Positions 1 through 11,489 of a stretch of 64,000 bases of DNA are shown here, piece by piece. The notes below the pieces were generated by a model. It saw only the letters and a list, made by a program, of their open reading frames with translations, was not told the origin of the DNA and searched no databases. The stretch is from Tetraselmis striata (taxonomy: Eukaryota > Chlorophyta > Chlorodendrophyceae > Chlorodendrales > Chlorodendraceae). The stretch is taken from positions 1-64,000 of the forward strand of contig VCJN01003583.1 in the NCBI GenBank assembly GCA_006384855.1, in the 5' to 3' direction. Within the stretch, counting starts at the first letter, position 1, and every line of letters begins with the position of its first letter. The position numbers and the translations under genes were made by a program.

Positions 1-3000
1 AGAAACTCCAGGGCCGCCCTGTGCATAAGGGAGGAAAAGAGTTAGAGAACGGACAAATTGTGAGTGAAAGCGGCATTCGATATGTACAGTCATATGTAAC
101 AGAAGACATAGACACATTGACATACACATCTGATACATCTACGTGTACAGACACATACGCAGACACATACACACACCACTAAATATAGGCAGCTTCTTAA
201 AACTGTGTGTGTACGAGTGCGTGCACATGCGCAGCATGTTAATCGGGAAGAGGCGGCGGGGAGCGGGGGACTGAAGGGGGGGGGGGGGGGGGGTCCGCAC
301 CGGCAGAAGTAGAGGTACGCCTCGATCTCGTTGTAGCTGCCGCCATAGATGCGGTCACACACGAAGAAATTGGAGGTGGCGTGGTCCGGCTGCAGCAGCA
401 GCACGTTGACGCCCGCGATGCGCCCTGTGGGGCAGGAGCAAAGGAGCGCGAAACGAGGGGGGGGGGGGGGATAAGGTGGGGAGCTGTGGGCCTAGCGCTA
501 GGCCCGGCCAGGCAGCCACACTCGGGCGGCTGCCGGAAAGTAAATGACCTCACCAGAGATCCGCTGCGCAGCAAATGAGCACGGGCAGCGGGTGTTGCCA
601 GCCTCTGATCGCAGGAGCTATTGCCCCCCCCTAACCCTTAAAACCCTCAACGCACAGATGCCAACTTTCACCGGCGCTAATGCTTCCCCAGTTGGCGGGG
701 CCTTCCAGGAACGCGCGGCCAACCAAAGGGGCAGGAGTCAGGAGCCAATGCGCTGCCACATGAGCACCGCCCACGGCCGGTGGGCGAGTACCGGTACGCG
801 GAACATGTAACAAAACATGGCCAGCACCCGGTCGGACGGCGACTACAACCACAGGGCAGTGTGTTGACATCAGTGTTGGTACACTACTGCATATGCACAA
901 TGTAGCTAGGGTATGCCTCATTAATTTAGCTCATATCCTCATTGATGGTCCCCAATAGCACAGCGCGCGCACTAGGCACCGCAACGCCTGCCTGGATGCG
1001 TGCCGCGCCCAGGCAGGTCGCGTCACTTCTCTGTGACCAGCCGCTCTCCGTGCTTCACTCTCCCTCCCGCGGTTTAGGGACGCTGCGCAGAACACGGTGA
1101 GCTGGGGGCCTTTCTGACCCTTTAGGTCAAGGCGGACCTAAAGTACTATGCCAGCTGCACGCCACGAATCGGCCTCAAGCGGCAGCGCGGCTCCGTCTAC
1201 GAAAAAGTCAATACGGGAGTCCGTAGTGTGAGCGCACATATCCGCCAAGCGACCTGCGGAGTTGTCTGCGATCACCACGTACATAGATCCTCCGACATTG
1301 GGAACACCAAAGGTCTGGTATTCATCATGCGGACTCGCCGCGCTTCCAAGTCGTACGGGTGATGGATAAGAAGTGGATAGTTCAACGAGGTACACGCTGC
1401 TGGCTCACCACGAGTACCCGCGGTAAGAGTCGCCGCAGCAGAAACGACACAAACCCCGAGCAAACGACGATTCTGTAATGGAGGAAAAGAGAACAGCCCC
1501 CCCCCCCCCCCCTAATAGTCAGGAGAAAGAGGCCCGGAGCCCCCGCTTGCACTGCTCAATTGGCAAACAGGCGCCGGCGTCTCTCCTACCCCGGTCGATG
1601 CTCGCTTCCGTGGCTGGCTCTTTACGCAATTGACAATGCGATTGCCTGCTGGTCCTCACATACCGCATGGGCAGGAGGAAGAGAGGGAGGAGGGGTCCTT
1701 CTAAGGGGCCGCACCGGAGTAGACGTGCGTGACCTGGTGCCCGAGGCGCATCTCGCCGTCCCAGTGGTAGTACTTGGGCACGCTGAACTCGGCCTCGTGC
1801 TTCTTGTTCTGGATGACCTCCTCCGGGATGCAGGTGTAGTAGGGCAGGATGACCTCCACGTAGTGCCCCCTGCGCCGCGGGCAGCCACCGCTCAGCCGGC
1901 CCACCCCTCCGTGGCATGCGCCAGGGGCTCAAGAATTAGGGTTTGAAACCCTTATCATTGTATCGCGCCTGGATGAACGCCCAGCCACTGCTCAGGGAAC
2001 CTGTCCAACCCCCTTGTGTTTGGCCCCCACGGGTAAAGGAGAGGGTTCCCCTGCCTTGAACCCCTCTCCCTACCCCAAGGGTTTGAGTCTTTAGGGCTTT
2101 AACTCTCATGGCAAGCCGCATTCCCCTGCCTAATACCCCTCTCCCTACCCCAAGGGCTTTGGTATGTAGGGTTTGCGTCCCATGACAAAGCGGTTTCCTT
2201 TGCCATTTACCCTCTCCAAACCCCAAGGGTTTGAGCCTTTAGGGTTTTGAGTCCCATGAGAAAGCGGATTCCCTTGCTATCTACCCCTCTCCATACCCCA
2301 AGGGTTTGGACCTTTAGGGTTTTTGCCCATGGCAAAGCGAATCCCCCTGCCTCGTACCCCTCTCCAAACCCCAAGGGCTTAAGACTTTAGGGTTTGAGCC
2401 CCATGACAAAGCGGATTCCCTTGCTATTTACCCCTCTCCATACCCCAAGGATCTGGGTCTTTAGGGTTTGAGGCCCATGGCAACCCGCATTCCCCTGCCT
2501 TCTAATACCCCTCTCCCTACCCCAAGGGCTTGGGACTTTAGGGTTTGAGCCCCATGACAAAGCGGATTCCCCTGCTCTCGACCAGCTCATCTCCCGACCC
2601 TTTCCCAGCAGCAGCCCCCTGCGCCAGGCCCAAGGGGATTGGGGTGCATGGATTGGGGTTTTGGAGCCCTAGACATGGATGGGGTGTTCCTTATTACCGC
2701 TACCGCTGCTCAGCCAACATATCCCGCCCGCCCAGGGTTTTAGATCTCAGGGTTTCCTCCGCGCTCCGCCAACCTATCCCCACCCTTCCCCTGCCCCGGG
2801 CCAAGGGGGGAGAGGGGGGGCGCACCGCTCCTCGCAGGCCTTGGCGAGCCCCGTCACCACGTCGCCCAGGCCGCCAACCTTGGCAAACGGCGCCAGCTCC
2901 GCGGCGATGTGCACCACATGCAGCGGGTTGCCGTCCTTGGGGGCCGGCGGCTTATCTGCCGGTGCAAACCGGGCAGCGGGACAGGCAAGGAGTGGGAGGT

Positions 3001-4704
3001 GGGAATCAGGAGCTGCACCCTACCTCAAGGGCGGGGAGGGGGGGGGGGGGGGGGGATAACGCACCACCCCAAGGATGTTGACTGAGCAGGCAGGGGGGGG
3101 GGGGGGGCACTGGGTGATAAAGGTGTGACACTATAGGTGCAGGGGAGCATTGGAAGGAAGGCCGGGGGGGAGGGGGGGGGGGGGGGGGAAATGGGAATTG
3201 GCTGCATGCTCAAGGGGTGTCAATGCATGGCGGAATGGAGAAGAGGCCCCAGGGGGGGGCACTGGGTGATACAGGTGTGACGCTAGAGTGGGCGCAGGGG
3301 ATCATTGGAAGGAAGGGGGAGGGAGGGGGGGGGGGGGGGGGGGGCAAGCAGCTGGAGTCACGAGATGGGGTGCCAAACGCCATTAGGTTGGGGGGGGGGG
3401 GGGGGGGATGGGAATCGGCTGCATGCTCAAGGTGTCTCAATGCATCCCTTGGGTGGATAGCGGAATGGAGAAGAGGGCCATTGGGGGGGGGGGGGGGGGG
3501 GTAGCTTACAGGAGCCGCCGACCGCGAGCTCCATGGTGCGGGGCGCACGGTCCCAGAAGGGCGTCCCCTCGCCGGCCTTGGGCCACACGATGCCGGCCTC
3601 CAGCTTGCTCATCACCTCCGCCTCCGACAGGCCCGCCACCTCCGAGACGCGCGCCACCGCCTCTGCCTCCGAGACGCCCTGCAAGCGCACACCGCATGCC
3701 TCAGCGAATTCGACAGAGGTCCATGGGTTTGGGAGAAGAGGGCGCGGGGGGGCAGTGGTGCCACGGAATCCTAGAAGAGTGGGTAACGAGTACGGTTGCG
3801 CTAACACTCCAAATCTGCCCTGCCTGCCAGGGGTCGAACATAGACGGAACCACCCCAGCTTTTCATATGCCCTGCGTCGCATGCCATCCAAATGTATGGC
3901 TTCTGTTAAGGTGAACTATGGGTGCGCCAACACCCGTAGCTGCCTTAAGACTATCTGCCGGTGTCCTTCGCCACCCGGCCCTCCTGATGCCGCTCGGCCC
4001 GGCTGGCATCGCCGCCAGACACAGCATAAGATGATGGCATGACACCCTTCAGCGCCCCACACGGAGGATGAGAGGCCGGGGAGGGGGTGGGGAGCTGGGC
4101 TCACCTCGCGCCTGGCCTGGATGGCGGCCAGGTGGGAGCGCAGCTTGAGGTTCTCCGCCCTCAGCAGGCGCAGCTGCTCCGCCAGCGCCGGGTCCAGCTC
4201 CACCTCTGACTGCACCGCCTGCGGATGTGCCCCCGCCGGGCACGCTCAGCGCAACCACACGCAGGGCCGCAGGACACGCCAGCCTCTCACGATGCCCAAA
4301 GCCTGCCTCACCCCCGTTTCCCTCTCCAGCCAACTGACTGCCAGCCCATTGCGACCGGACTCCCTCGCAACATGCCCGACCATGCGTGACCGGGATGTAT
4401 CTCCTCTGCGGTGCTGCTGCTGATATGGCATGGGCTGCCTGCACTGCAGGACACCCCCCCCCCCCCCCCCGCCCCCAGCCCCTCCCTAGCCTGCTCTGAA
4501 AGGGGGGGGGGGGGGGGGGGGCAGGAGAAGAAGAAGGTCGGTGGTGCTTGCGGGAGGGGGGCATACCTGGGGGCGCACGGCGAGGCGGCGGCCCGGGGCG
4601 CCCATGCAGCGGCGCAGCGCGGGCCCACGGCGGCCGCTCCTCACGCCGCGCGAGGCCGGGGTGGGGGCCACAGCCGCTCTGGATGCGAGAGCGAGGGACG
4701 CCAT
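1..4704 (-). CDS. Starch synthase, SSIII/SSIV-like, plastid; 3' end beyond window
   Basis: A glycosyltransferase family 5 enzyme that extends alpha-1,4-glucan chains from ADP-glucose in the plastid. Seven exons with fully consistent phases: 4704-4567, 4218-4105, 3678-3510, 2955-2826, 1869-1715, 424-301 and 18-1. Exon 1 starts with MASLALASRAAVAPTPASRG, an Arg/Ala/Ser-rich transit-peptide-like segment. Exon 2 encodes a short predicted coiled coil (LRLLRAENLKLRSHLAAIQ), a feature reported for SSIV. Exon 4 carries the diagnostic HIAAELAPFAKVGGLGDVV, with the KVGGL ADP-glucose-binding motif. Exons 5-7 continue the GT5 N-terminal lobe (GHYVEVILPYYTCIP, then FCR followed by AALEFL). The C-terminal lobe lies outside the window. 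The introns hold long C runs (coding strand), a 73-75 bp minisatellite and a dispersed repeat. SSIV versus SSIII cannot be settled without the rest. Confidence 0.9.
862..1085 (+). repeat. Dispersed repeat, copy 1 (inside starch synthase intron)
   Basis: This stretch resembles 31262-31495 in the same orientation. Both share TGTTGACATCA, ACAATGTAGCTAGGGTATG, TTTAGCTCAT and AGCACAGCGCGCGC blocks, and both continue into a matching ACTTCTCT and CTCCCTCCC stretch. The copies are clearly diverged and no coding capacity is seen. It lies in the 1290-bp intron between exons 5 and 6 of the starch synthase gene. It is probably a non-autonomous mobile repeat; ends and target duplications were not identified. 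Confidence 0.7.
1937..2590. repeat. Minisatellite, 73-75 bp unit, about 9 copies
   Basis: Tandem imperfect units run across the intron between starch synthase exons 4 and 5. Each unit has a TTTAGGGTTT block, a CCCATGACAAAGCGGATTC-like block and an ACCCCTCTCCATACCCCAAGG block. The TTTAGGG core equals the plant-type telomere heptamer, but it appears once per long unit, so this is not telomeric DNA. Confidence 0.85.
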
Positions 4705-7207
4705 GGCTACGGCACTGTGAGCTCGCAAGGGGCGGCGCGGGGCTCCGGCGAAGGCGTCGTTCCCTGGGGTCAGACAGACGGGGCCGGAAGAGGTGGGTGT
4801 CAGCGGAGCGTTGCGTTGGGGCTGAGGGCTTGGGCGCCTTGGCTTGTATATCTGCTCATGTACCTCGCCCAGGCATAAACTGGGCGCCCCGCCGCCGCAC
4901 GCAGGAAGCCCTTGGTTTGACCTCGATCATGTGTATGTCCGATGATAAATAAACATTTAGTTATTGCGAAGTGGCAATTGCGTTGCAGTCCGTACCTCTG
5001 TGGCGAAGAGGTACCGTATATGTCCCCGTCAGCGAAATAGCTTTACATCGGTGGCGAAGAGAGGTGGGAAGGGGGGGGGGGGGGGGGGGATCTCGTAGTC
5101 ATGGTGATGAAGGAAGCGTGCGGGTGGAGGGCGGCGGACAGGAAAAGTTGACCAGCCGGTAGCGGAGTAGCCGGTAGCGGCCGCAACGGTGTAAACGCAC
5201 GTGAGCGAGGTGGATGCCTGGCTTGGGGAGAGATACACCTCGGCCTACGAAGTAATCATAACAATCGCATAAACGTACGCGGGTCATCGGAGGTGCCGAT
5301 AACAAGGAGGGCTCCATGTTGCTGTCGTCAGTCCAGCTACGACGCCTTTGATGGCGCGCCGACTCAGGCCGAGAATGGAGCGCGCGCCGGGAGGGGGGGG
5401 GGGGGGGGGGTCTGGGGAGGGGGGGCTCCGCATCCCGGCGACACTACAAGGCGAGAGTGAGCGTAGCCAACGCGACGCTATCGACTGAAGGTTGATGAGT
5501 TGGGGAGGGGAGCTGAGGAGAGGAGGGGCTTCACCTGGTGGTGGCTGGAGGGGAGAGGGGGTACTGGTAGTTTGGGTGCGACGAGTGGGCGGGAGCGGCG
5601 ATCTCGGAGGATGGTTGTTTAGCCGCTTGGAGAGCCTCCGCACTGACACGCTGGACCGCCACGGTCGGGAAGCGACGGTGGCGAGCCGCGCTGGTGACAG
5701 GCGCGCGCCGGAGCCAGTACTTTCGCAAATGATGCCTCGCTTTATCCAGTGTGAGCTAGTGGACCACGGCGACCGCGGGCGGACGCAGATTTCACCATAC
5801 CATCGTCGCCTCAGATCTGCCGCCGGACGATGTTTCGCGCTGCTGCCTGTTATTAACCGCCCTTTCACGAATGATAACCGCCCTTTCACGACAAAACACC
5901 TAACCCGTACTGGTTCTATCGAACGTCGACTCGTCGGGACGAAGGCGACACCGCGACAAGCATCAGTACGATACCTGTTAATTAAGATTTTCGTGCATAA
6001 TAAACCAACAAATTTACGATTTGTTGCCAGAGCAACGACTTGTAACCCACACGAGTAGCGGAGTAGGTTTTGGTGCTGCGTTGCTACCTGGGTAGTAGCC
6101 GCTATGGTAATTCACACGAGTACGAGTAGCAGGATCCTTAACGGCGCCTCAACTCCAGCGACGACGCGATCTTAGCATATTCAACCCGCCTGTAATCATC
6201 TGCTTTCTCGACAAGCGGCTTCTGAAACATCCTGCGAAGGTGCGCGACTCCGGCATGTGACTGTCGTCACACACTATGAGCCGTCGTCGAACATTGTTTC
6301 GATGTCACACGTTCACACCAACATTGTATCCTCATCGGTCTTCCATCACGGTCTTCCATCATGGTCACGAATGTTTTTTAGGTGCCCCCCTCCTCTTATC
6401 ATCTTCCATTAATAACGAATACACTCTCAACACGCAAATGGTACAATATTCTACTTGTGAACCATCAGATATTTCACATACCTACCCATGGCCATCTGGC
6501 CGCGAGTGCCCATTGCAGGGCATAGGTATATGAGACTTCCGGTGCCTGTGTTATAAAGGAGTGCCGGTGTTGCCAAGCCGCACGCGAGTCGCGGCACGAG
6601 AGGGGCAGTGGGAGTGGCTCGGGCACTTCAGGTAGCCGCCGCCATGTATTCGGTCAATCTTTCAGTCTCACCGATAAACACGCCCCATCGAGATAATACC
6701 CCCTGATGAAATAATGCCCAATCATGGACGGTACACCGCACGCGAACAAATTCTCAGGGCAATGTGTATCACGATGTGTTATCCTCATTTAACGGACCCT
6801 GTGCGAGTTGGCCAGGGGAAGGCCCTTCCTTGATGCTGGGTAAAGGCAAGTTGTCAAGACGACAACTTATTCAGTTGTAGCAAATTTCAAATTTCATTTC
6901 ATGTCAAAGTATTTATGGCATCAAGTATTCAGACAGCACAGTCATTGAAGCCATGGAGCCATTGCAACAGTGCCCCCCCCCCCCCCCCCCTGCCCCCCGC
7001 CCATCATGTGCATCCATGAGCGAGGCGCTCCCCGCATCATCAAGCATTGCCCCCTTGATTCATGCGAGACCCGGCCCACCCCCCCCCCCCCCCTTCCGCT
7101 CCCTCTCTGCGGCTATGTACTAGCAGCCTCCCTGTCATGCGTGGACGAGCCGCTTCAGGGCCCGGGCGAAGGCGCCAACCCCATGAAGCAGCTCTATCCA
7201 TATTTCA
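4705..7207. other. Intergenic region between starch synthase and ELIP
   Basis: About 2.5 kb without a recognisable gene. It holds G runs near 5071-5090 and 5392-5410, C runs near 6973-6990 and 7078-7092, and a GTGGCGAAGAG block that occurs at 4999-5009 and again at 5052-5062. Long open frames at 5284-5889 (minus) and 5492-6058 (plus) overlap each other and are low-complexity, with no domain I recognise. The upstream promoter of the starch synthase should lie just above 4704, but I see no clear motif. Confidence 0.5.
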
Positions 7208-7212
7208 TTACA
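7208..7212 (-). terminator. Likely poly(A) signal TGTAA of ELIP
   Basis: TGTAA on the minus strand, about 100 nt after the ELIP stop codon. TGTAA is the usual polyadenylation signal in chlorophyte algae. A pentamer occurs often by chance, so this rests on position. Confidence 0.4.
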
Positions 7213-7309
7213 AGGCGGACCCCCGCAGTCTTCGCCCCCTGGCCCCACGTGCCTCCACATGATTTCCTCTCACTGCCGGTATGGCCTAAGTGGGATGGCC
7301 CTTGCAGAG

Positions 7310-8387
7310 CTAAAAGAAGGGGATGCCCGTCCTCTGCTCCAGCACCAGCATCACCATAAACGCCAGCATTGCCGCACGCCCGTTGGTCGTCTCTGCCCGA
7401 GGAGACATTGGCCCTAGCGTGGAAGGAGGGGGACAAAAGAGGGGAGGGGGGTACTCATCAGCAGCTGGGCCTACGAGATCAACCCGAAGATAGAAGCGGA
7501 AACAAGGGGATCGGGAGGGGGGGGGTTGGGGGGGCACCGAATGCCTCATTCTTGACGCCCTTCATGATGGGTACGAGCGTTGCGTACATGGTGACCAGCA
7601 CGAAGATGGCCACCGGCACGGGCGAGCCCAGCAGCTGCTCCTCGATGGTGCCACGGTGTTGCAGCTCGTTGGCGGCGGTGGCGAGGAAGCCCACCATCGC
7701 GAGGCGGCCGTTGATGACCTCGGGCGCAGGACCGCCGAACTTCATGGCATCTGGCCCGGGAAGAACAGAGGCACACACGCGCACATCAGGGCCCGCAGGG
7801 GCACCAGCTGGGGCAGAAGCTGGGCGAGAAATGCATGCATTCTGTCGCAGGCTAATGGATATAAAAACCGATGGTTCCAAGCGCTCGAGGTGACACGGAA
7901 ACGCAATGACTGTCCAGAGATATTACACCAAGAGATAAACTGATCGACGAAGAACCCAACAGAGCAGGGCCACCAAGACGTCGAGCTTGTTCGGCCAGCT
8001 GACACGGGGACCTCAGAGGAAGCCTGGATCCCCTCCGCAAAAATAAAATAAATGAATCGGCAGCAATTGAATTAAGGCACACCGGCAATTCGATGAAGGC
8101 GACCATAAAACGCGAATGCGGCATTCCTACCGAAAAAGCTGACGGTCTTGGGCTGCGGCACCGGGCGCGCCACGTACTTGGGCTTCTGGATGTCCTGGGG
8201 CGCGGAGTAGGCGGGGCTGGGGCCCGCGCTCAGCTCCTGCATGGTGGGGCCTTTGCTGGCGCCGTTCGGCCCGGAAGCGCGTGCCTGATGAGCATTGCCG
8301 CGGCCGGCGCTCGTGGTGGGCAGCAAACAACCGCCGGGACGCAGGGCGGCGCCGCCCGCCGCGGACCGCGCGCAAGCCCGTTGCGGC
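7310..8387 (-). CDS. Early light-induced protein (ELIP), LHC superfamily
   Basis: A thylakoid protein with chlorophyll-binding helices, used in photoprotection. Three exons join with matching phases: 8387-8131, 7750-7538 and 7413-7310 (stop TAG). Exon 1 encodes a basic, Ala/Gly-rich transit-like stretch and then SAPQDIQKPKYVARPVPQP. Exon 2 starts DAMKFGGPAPEVINGRLAM, with the E-x2-NGRLAM chlorophyll-binding helix 1, then a second hydrophobic helix (VPVAIFVLVTMYATLVPI). Exon 3 carries the third helix with E-x2-NGRAAM. This three-helix layout with the motif in helices 1 and 3 is the ELIP pattern. The start codon is not resolved: exon 1 begins at an acceptor-like CAG and an upstream exon with the ATG is likely. 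The intron after exon 2 has C-rich runs starting beside its donor. Confidence 0.88.
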
Positions 8388-8553
8388 CTGCGTGAGTAGC
8401 GGCGCCAGTCAGGAGGCGGGCAGTGGGGGTGTTTTGCGGTCATCCATTGACACGTGGCGTGCACACCTGGAACAGCCGAGAGGCGCGTGTAAGGTAGATG
8501 GCGGCATTGTACGTGCGCCGATCTATGCGTCCGCTGCGTTGAAAACCTCTCGC

Positions 8554-8557
<4 letters not shown>

Positions 8558-8601
<44 letters not shown>
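8558..8601. repeat. (TC)n microsatellite
   Basis: 22 uninterrupted TC units, on the minus strand a GA tract, just upstream of the identified ELIP exons. It could lie in the 5' leader or first intron of that gene. Confidence 0.95.
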
Positions 8602-8604
<3 letters not shown>

Positions 8605-8699
8605 CACTTTGCAGTCCGCTAAGTATCTCCGAGCGTGCCGTCCTCCCTAGGGATACTCTGCTATCCCTCAACTGCACACGGCCCTGAATCGCTGCTGTC

Positions 8700-9535
8700 G
8701 CTGTGCAGGACTAACGGGGGTTGCGAGAGGTGAGGTGTCGTCAGGGGCGGTGTCGTTGTGATAGCGATCCAACCCGTGGGAACGGGCGCGCCTGCGCGGC
8801 GGTGCTTGCGTGGTTCGTGGCTGTCGTCGTCGCGCCTGAATCTGCTCAGCGCTCAAGCCGACGACGGCCAGCAGCCCGCCACGGCAACTGCTACGCGCGC
8901 GCCATGTGGATTTTGACGCCAGGTATATGAGGCCGGGAAGTACCGGTGTGAACTACAAAAAGGGCAGTAACAAATCCACCTACTGCTAAAAGCAGTAGTA
9001 TACTAGAAAATCAACACATCAAGCCGCCTAAAAGCGGCCCGCATCCCGCATGAAGCGGGATGGATGCGCACACGGTTCAGAGTCCGGGCCACGCGTGCAC
9101 GTGTGTGTGTGGGTGATCCTCGGACGTGCTAAAGTACCGGTACGTGTGCATGCTGAGTAATAAACGCGTAGTCTTCTCACAACCACAGATTCCCCAGTAC
9201 TTTCCGTGCTTTCTCCGGACGCTCTCCCTTTAAATAACATTATTAACACACTACAGATGAAGCATTGAAAAATAGTTACATGAGCTAGCTGCAAAAGGCG
9301 ATCAGGAAACCACCCGAAGAGACAATAGGAATTGTCCACTACAGCAATTGCGCGGTGGAAACAGAACCAGAAAAAAGAGGGTGCGGAATGAGCACGGGCA
9401 CACGCATCAGACTTGGCCGTCTGCACTCCGGCAGAGAGAATGCCGCCCAAGGTACCATGCACGCAAGCAAAGACTGGCTGCAACAACCCCCACCGCGTGC
9501 GCGACAGGTAATGAACCATTTAAATTAATCCTTAT
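8700..9535. other. Non-coding stretch
   Basis: No gene recognised. It holds a short perfect hairpin near 9049-9070 (CATCCCGC and GCGGGATG arms). Several short open frames on both strands lack family features. Confidence 0.4.
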
Positions 9536-9538
9536 TCA

Positions 9539-10263
9539 TGTACCCCGGTCCTCGCTCTCCATGCGCCCCTCGCGGGGCGCGTATAACCTAGCGTCCCACC
9601 CGCACAGCTAGGGCTTACATGCCCAACCGGTGCAACAATGTCGATGCGGTGCAACGATATATCGTTTCAAATATTCAAATACCCAACTTGCATTTTGCGC
9701 AGTCGTTGGGCACGAGGTAGGAGATCAAATTCAAAGAGCGTCATATAAGGATTGCGCTCGCGCTAATATTCAATTACTTTGAACGGCCGCCCTCTGCCCT
9801 CGGCCGCCGCTGCAGTGCTGCCACCACTCGGCTATAGTATGCATCATGCCACCGACTACAGCAAGCACTAAGGGGTCGCACGCATCGAGGACGCATCAGA
9901 CAGTATAGCCGCATAACAACAAAGGTCCCAAAGGGGTCGAAGGATGTGCCGGCAGAAGATACTGTTGGCGAATCTTGTGTCACGCACACCTCGGCAACGT
10001 CACATGGGTATATGTCGCGTCACCGTCGGGAGGAGAACCGAGCGAGGATCCTCCGCCCGACGAGCCCCAAGAACCGCCCTCGCGCGGCGAACCGCATGAG
10101 GCTCACGCCCCAAAGCCCTTATGGGATCGGATGTTGCCTCATGACCGGCGGCTTTTGTGCGTCTCCCTGCGGCCGCGAAGCCCATTACGTTGAGCCGGCA
10201 CAATACAAGACTCTGTGCTGGTGGGACGCTATGTTATACGCGCCCCGCGAGGACCGGGGTACA
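9539..10263. mobile_element. Putative non-autonomous element with terminal inverted repeats
   Basis: The stretch at about 9543-9600 (GTACCCCGGTCCTCGC, then GGGGCGCGTATAAC, then TAGCGTCCCAC) is the reverse complement of about 10223-10260, apart from an 18-bp insertion in the left arm. A third, direct copy of the arm lies at about 30395-30530, including the neighbouring CAGCTAGGGCTTAC block. No transposase is seen in the 0.6 kb between the arms. This fits a MITE-like DNA transposon derivative. Exact ends and target duplications were not resolved. Confidence 0.6.
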
Positions 10264-10879
10264 ATAGCGCGCACCGCGCGGTTCTGTGTCCGACTGAATA
10301 GTAAATGCTTCATTTGTAGTCATGAGAAGACACCTTTATTCATACAAGTCATATGTAAATGAGGGTATATTATGTATTATGATGCACAAAACATATACAG
10401 TAGTAGCAATATTGGGTTTTCTTTTCTCTGTACTAAGCCAAAAAAAGCAAGACACGAATACATATAATGTGGCGATGTTCTGCAGCTATACATATGTTGC
10501 AACTGTGCAATGGGATGCGGCGGGGGCGGCGCGGGGGAGTGAGGTCCCTCCGTGCTTGGACTATGCAGAGACATTGATAGCGACTGCGGCTGCGACGACG
10601 ACATATACACCACCATTCATGTTATGGCCTATGGCCCGATCGGACGCGTCTATCGCCCCACCTCCATTGATACAATTCCTAGCGGATCACCTCGGCCGAT
10701 GATGCCATCCATGTCCTCATCGCCACCCAAGAAACGCCACATGCCAAGCTCTTTATCGCAATCCCACTCCCGTCTATATCCCGCTTCAAGGCAGGCATCG
10801 CATCCCTTCAACAACGGCGCCCGTTTTACGTGTTACTGCTGTGCTATGGGGATGCCAGTGCCAGGCTTGTCTCTCACTT

Positions 10880-11385
10880 GACTGCCGTTGGCCTTCCCTA
10901 AGCATGCTGGCACTGGTGGATTCCGATCCTACGGCATGCGATGGCATGACGGTCACACTCCTAAAGATATCGTCATCATCACATGCGACGCTGCCCATGT
11001 CAGCACATAATGGCGCACACACGGCACGCGTGCCACATGACATCACTACCATCACCGCTGTCCATCTATTAGTATTCCCCCAAGTCGACATCGTCCTCGC
11101 CAGCCCACCGTGGAACCCGTTTTCAATGACGGCTGGTCTTCCACGCGGACTCCACGATCCCGATGCTCTTCCCTTCTAATCAACATGCCGTGTTATTACC
11201 TCGCAGCTTGCGAATAATCAGGGCCGCTTGAACTACATCGTGGAAAATGCGCCCGGCGCAACCCACTTCCCTGATATAAGAGCTGCCCTTGGCAATCCCA
11301 TCCTTGCCCGCGCCCATGAGCTCGGCTCCACTGCTCGGCGCAATACCGTCATGTCGACAAACATCCGTGACCTCCTGGATGTCCC
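10880..11385 (+). pseudogene. Decayed C5-cytosine DNA methyltransferase
   Basis: Plus-strand fragments in different frames carry C5-MTase motifs in the canonical order. Near 10905 a piece reads AGTGGFRSYGM, resembling SAM-binding motif I. At 11087-11180 DIVLASPPWNPFSM resembles motif IV (PPCQxFS), with the catalytic Cys position replaced. At 11229-11355 YIVENAPGATHFPDIRAALG corresponds to motif VI (ENV), followed by LGSTARRNT, like motif VIII (QxRxR). Frames shift between the pieces and the Cys is lost, so it cannot be active. Whether it was a host enzyme or cargo of a mobile element cannot be told. It lies 1.5 kb from a LINE relic. Confidence 0.6.
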
Positions 11386-11489
11386 TACAACGTCACTATC
11401 ATCATGGCCCTTTGTATGTACGAGTTCATGGCTGCAACAAGCTACATGTAGTGGCTTACATGTAGTTGGTTATTTAGTGCAAACTAAGT

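Noticed and set aside
2679-3548. Proline- or glycine-rich proteins read through G and C runs
   Set aside because: These frames translate homopolymer intron sequence; true exons end at splice donors next to the runs.
5284-6058. Two overlapping frames of about 190-200 codons on opposite strands
   Set aside because: Compositionally biased, no motifs, no splice or start context. Likely non-coding.
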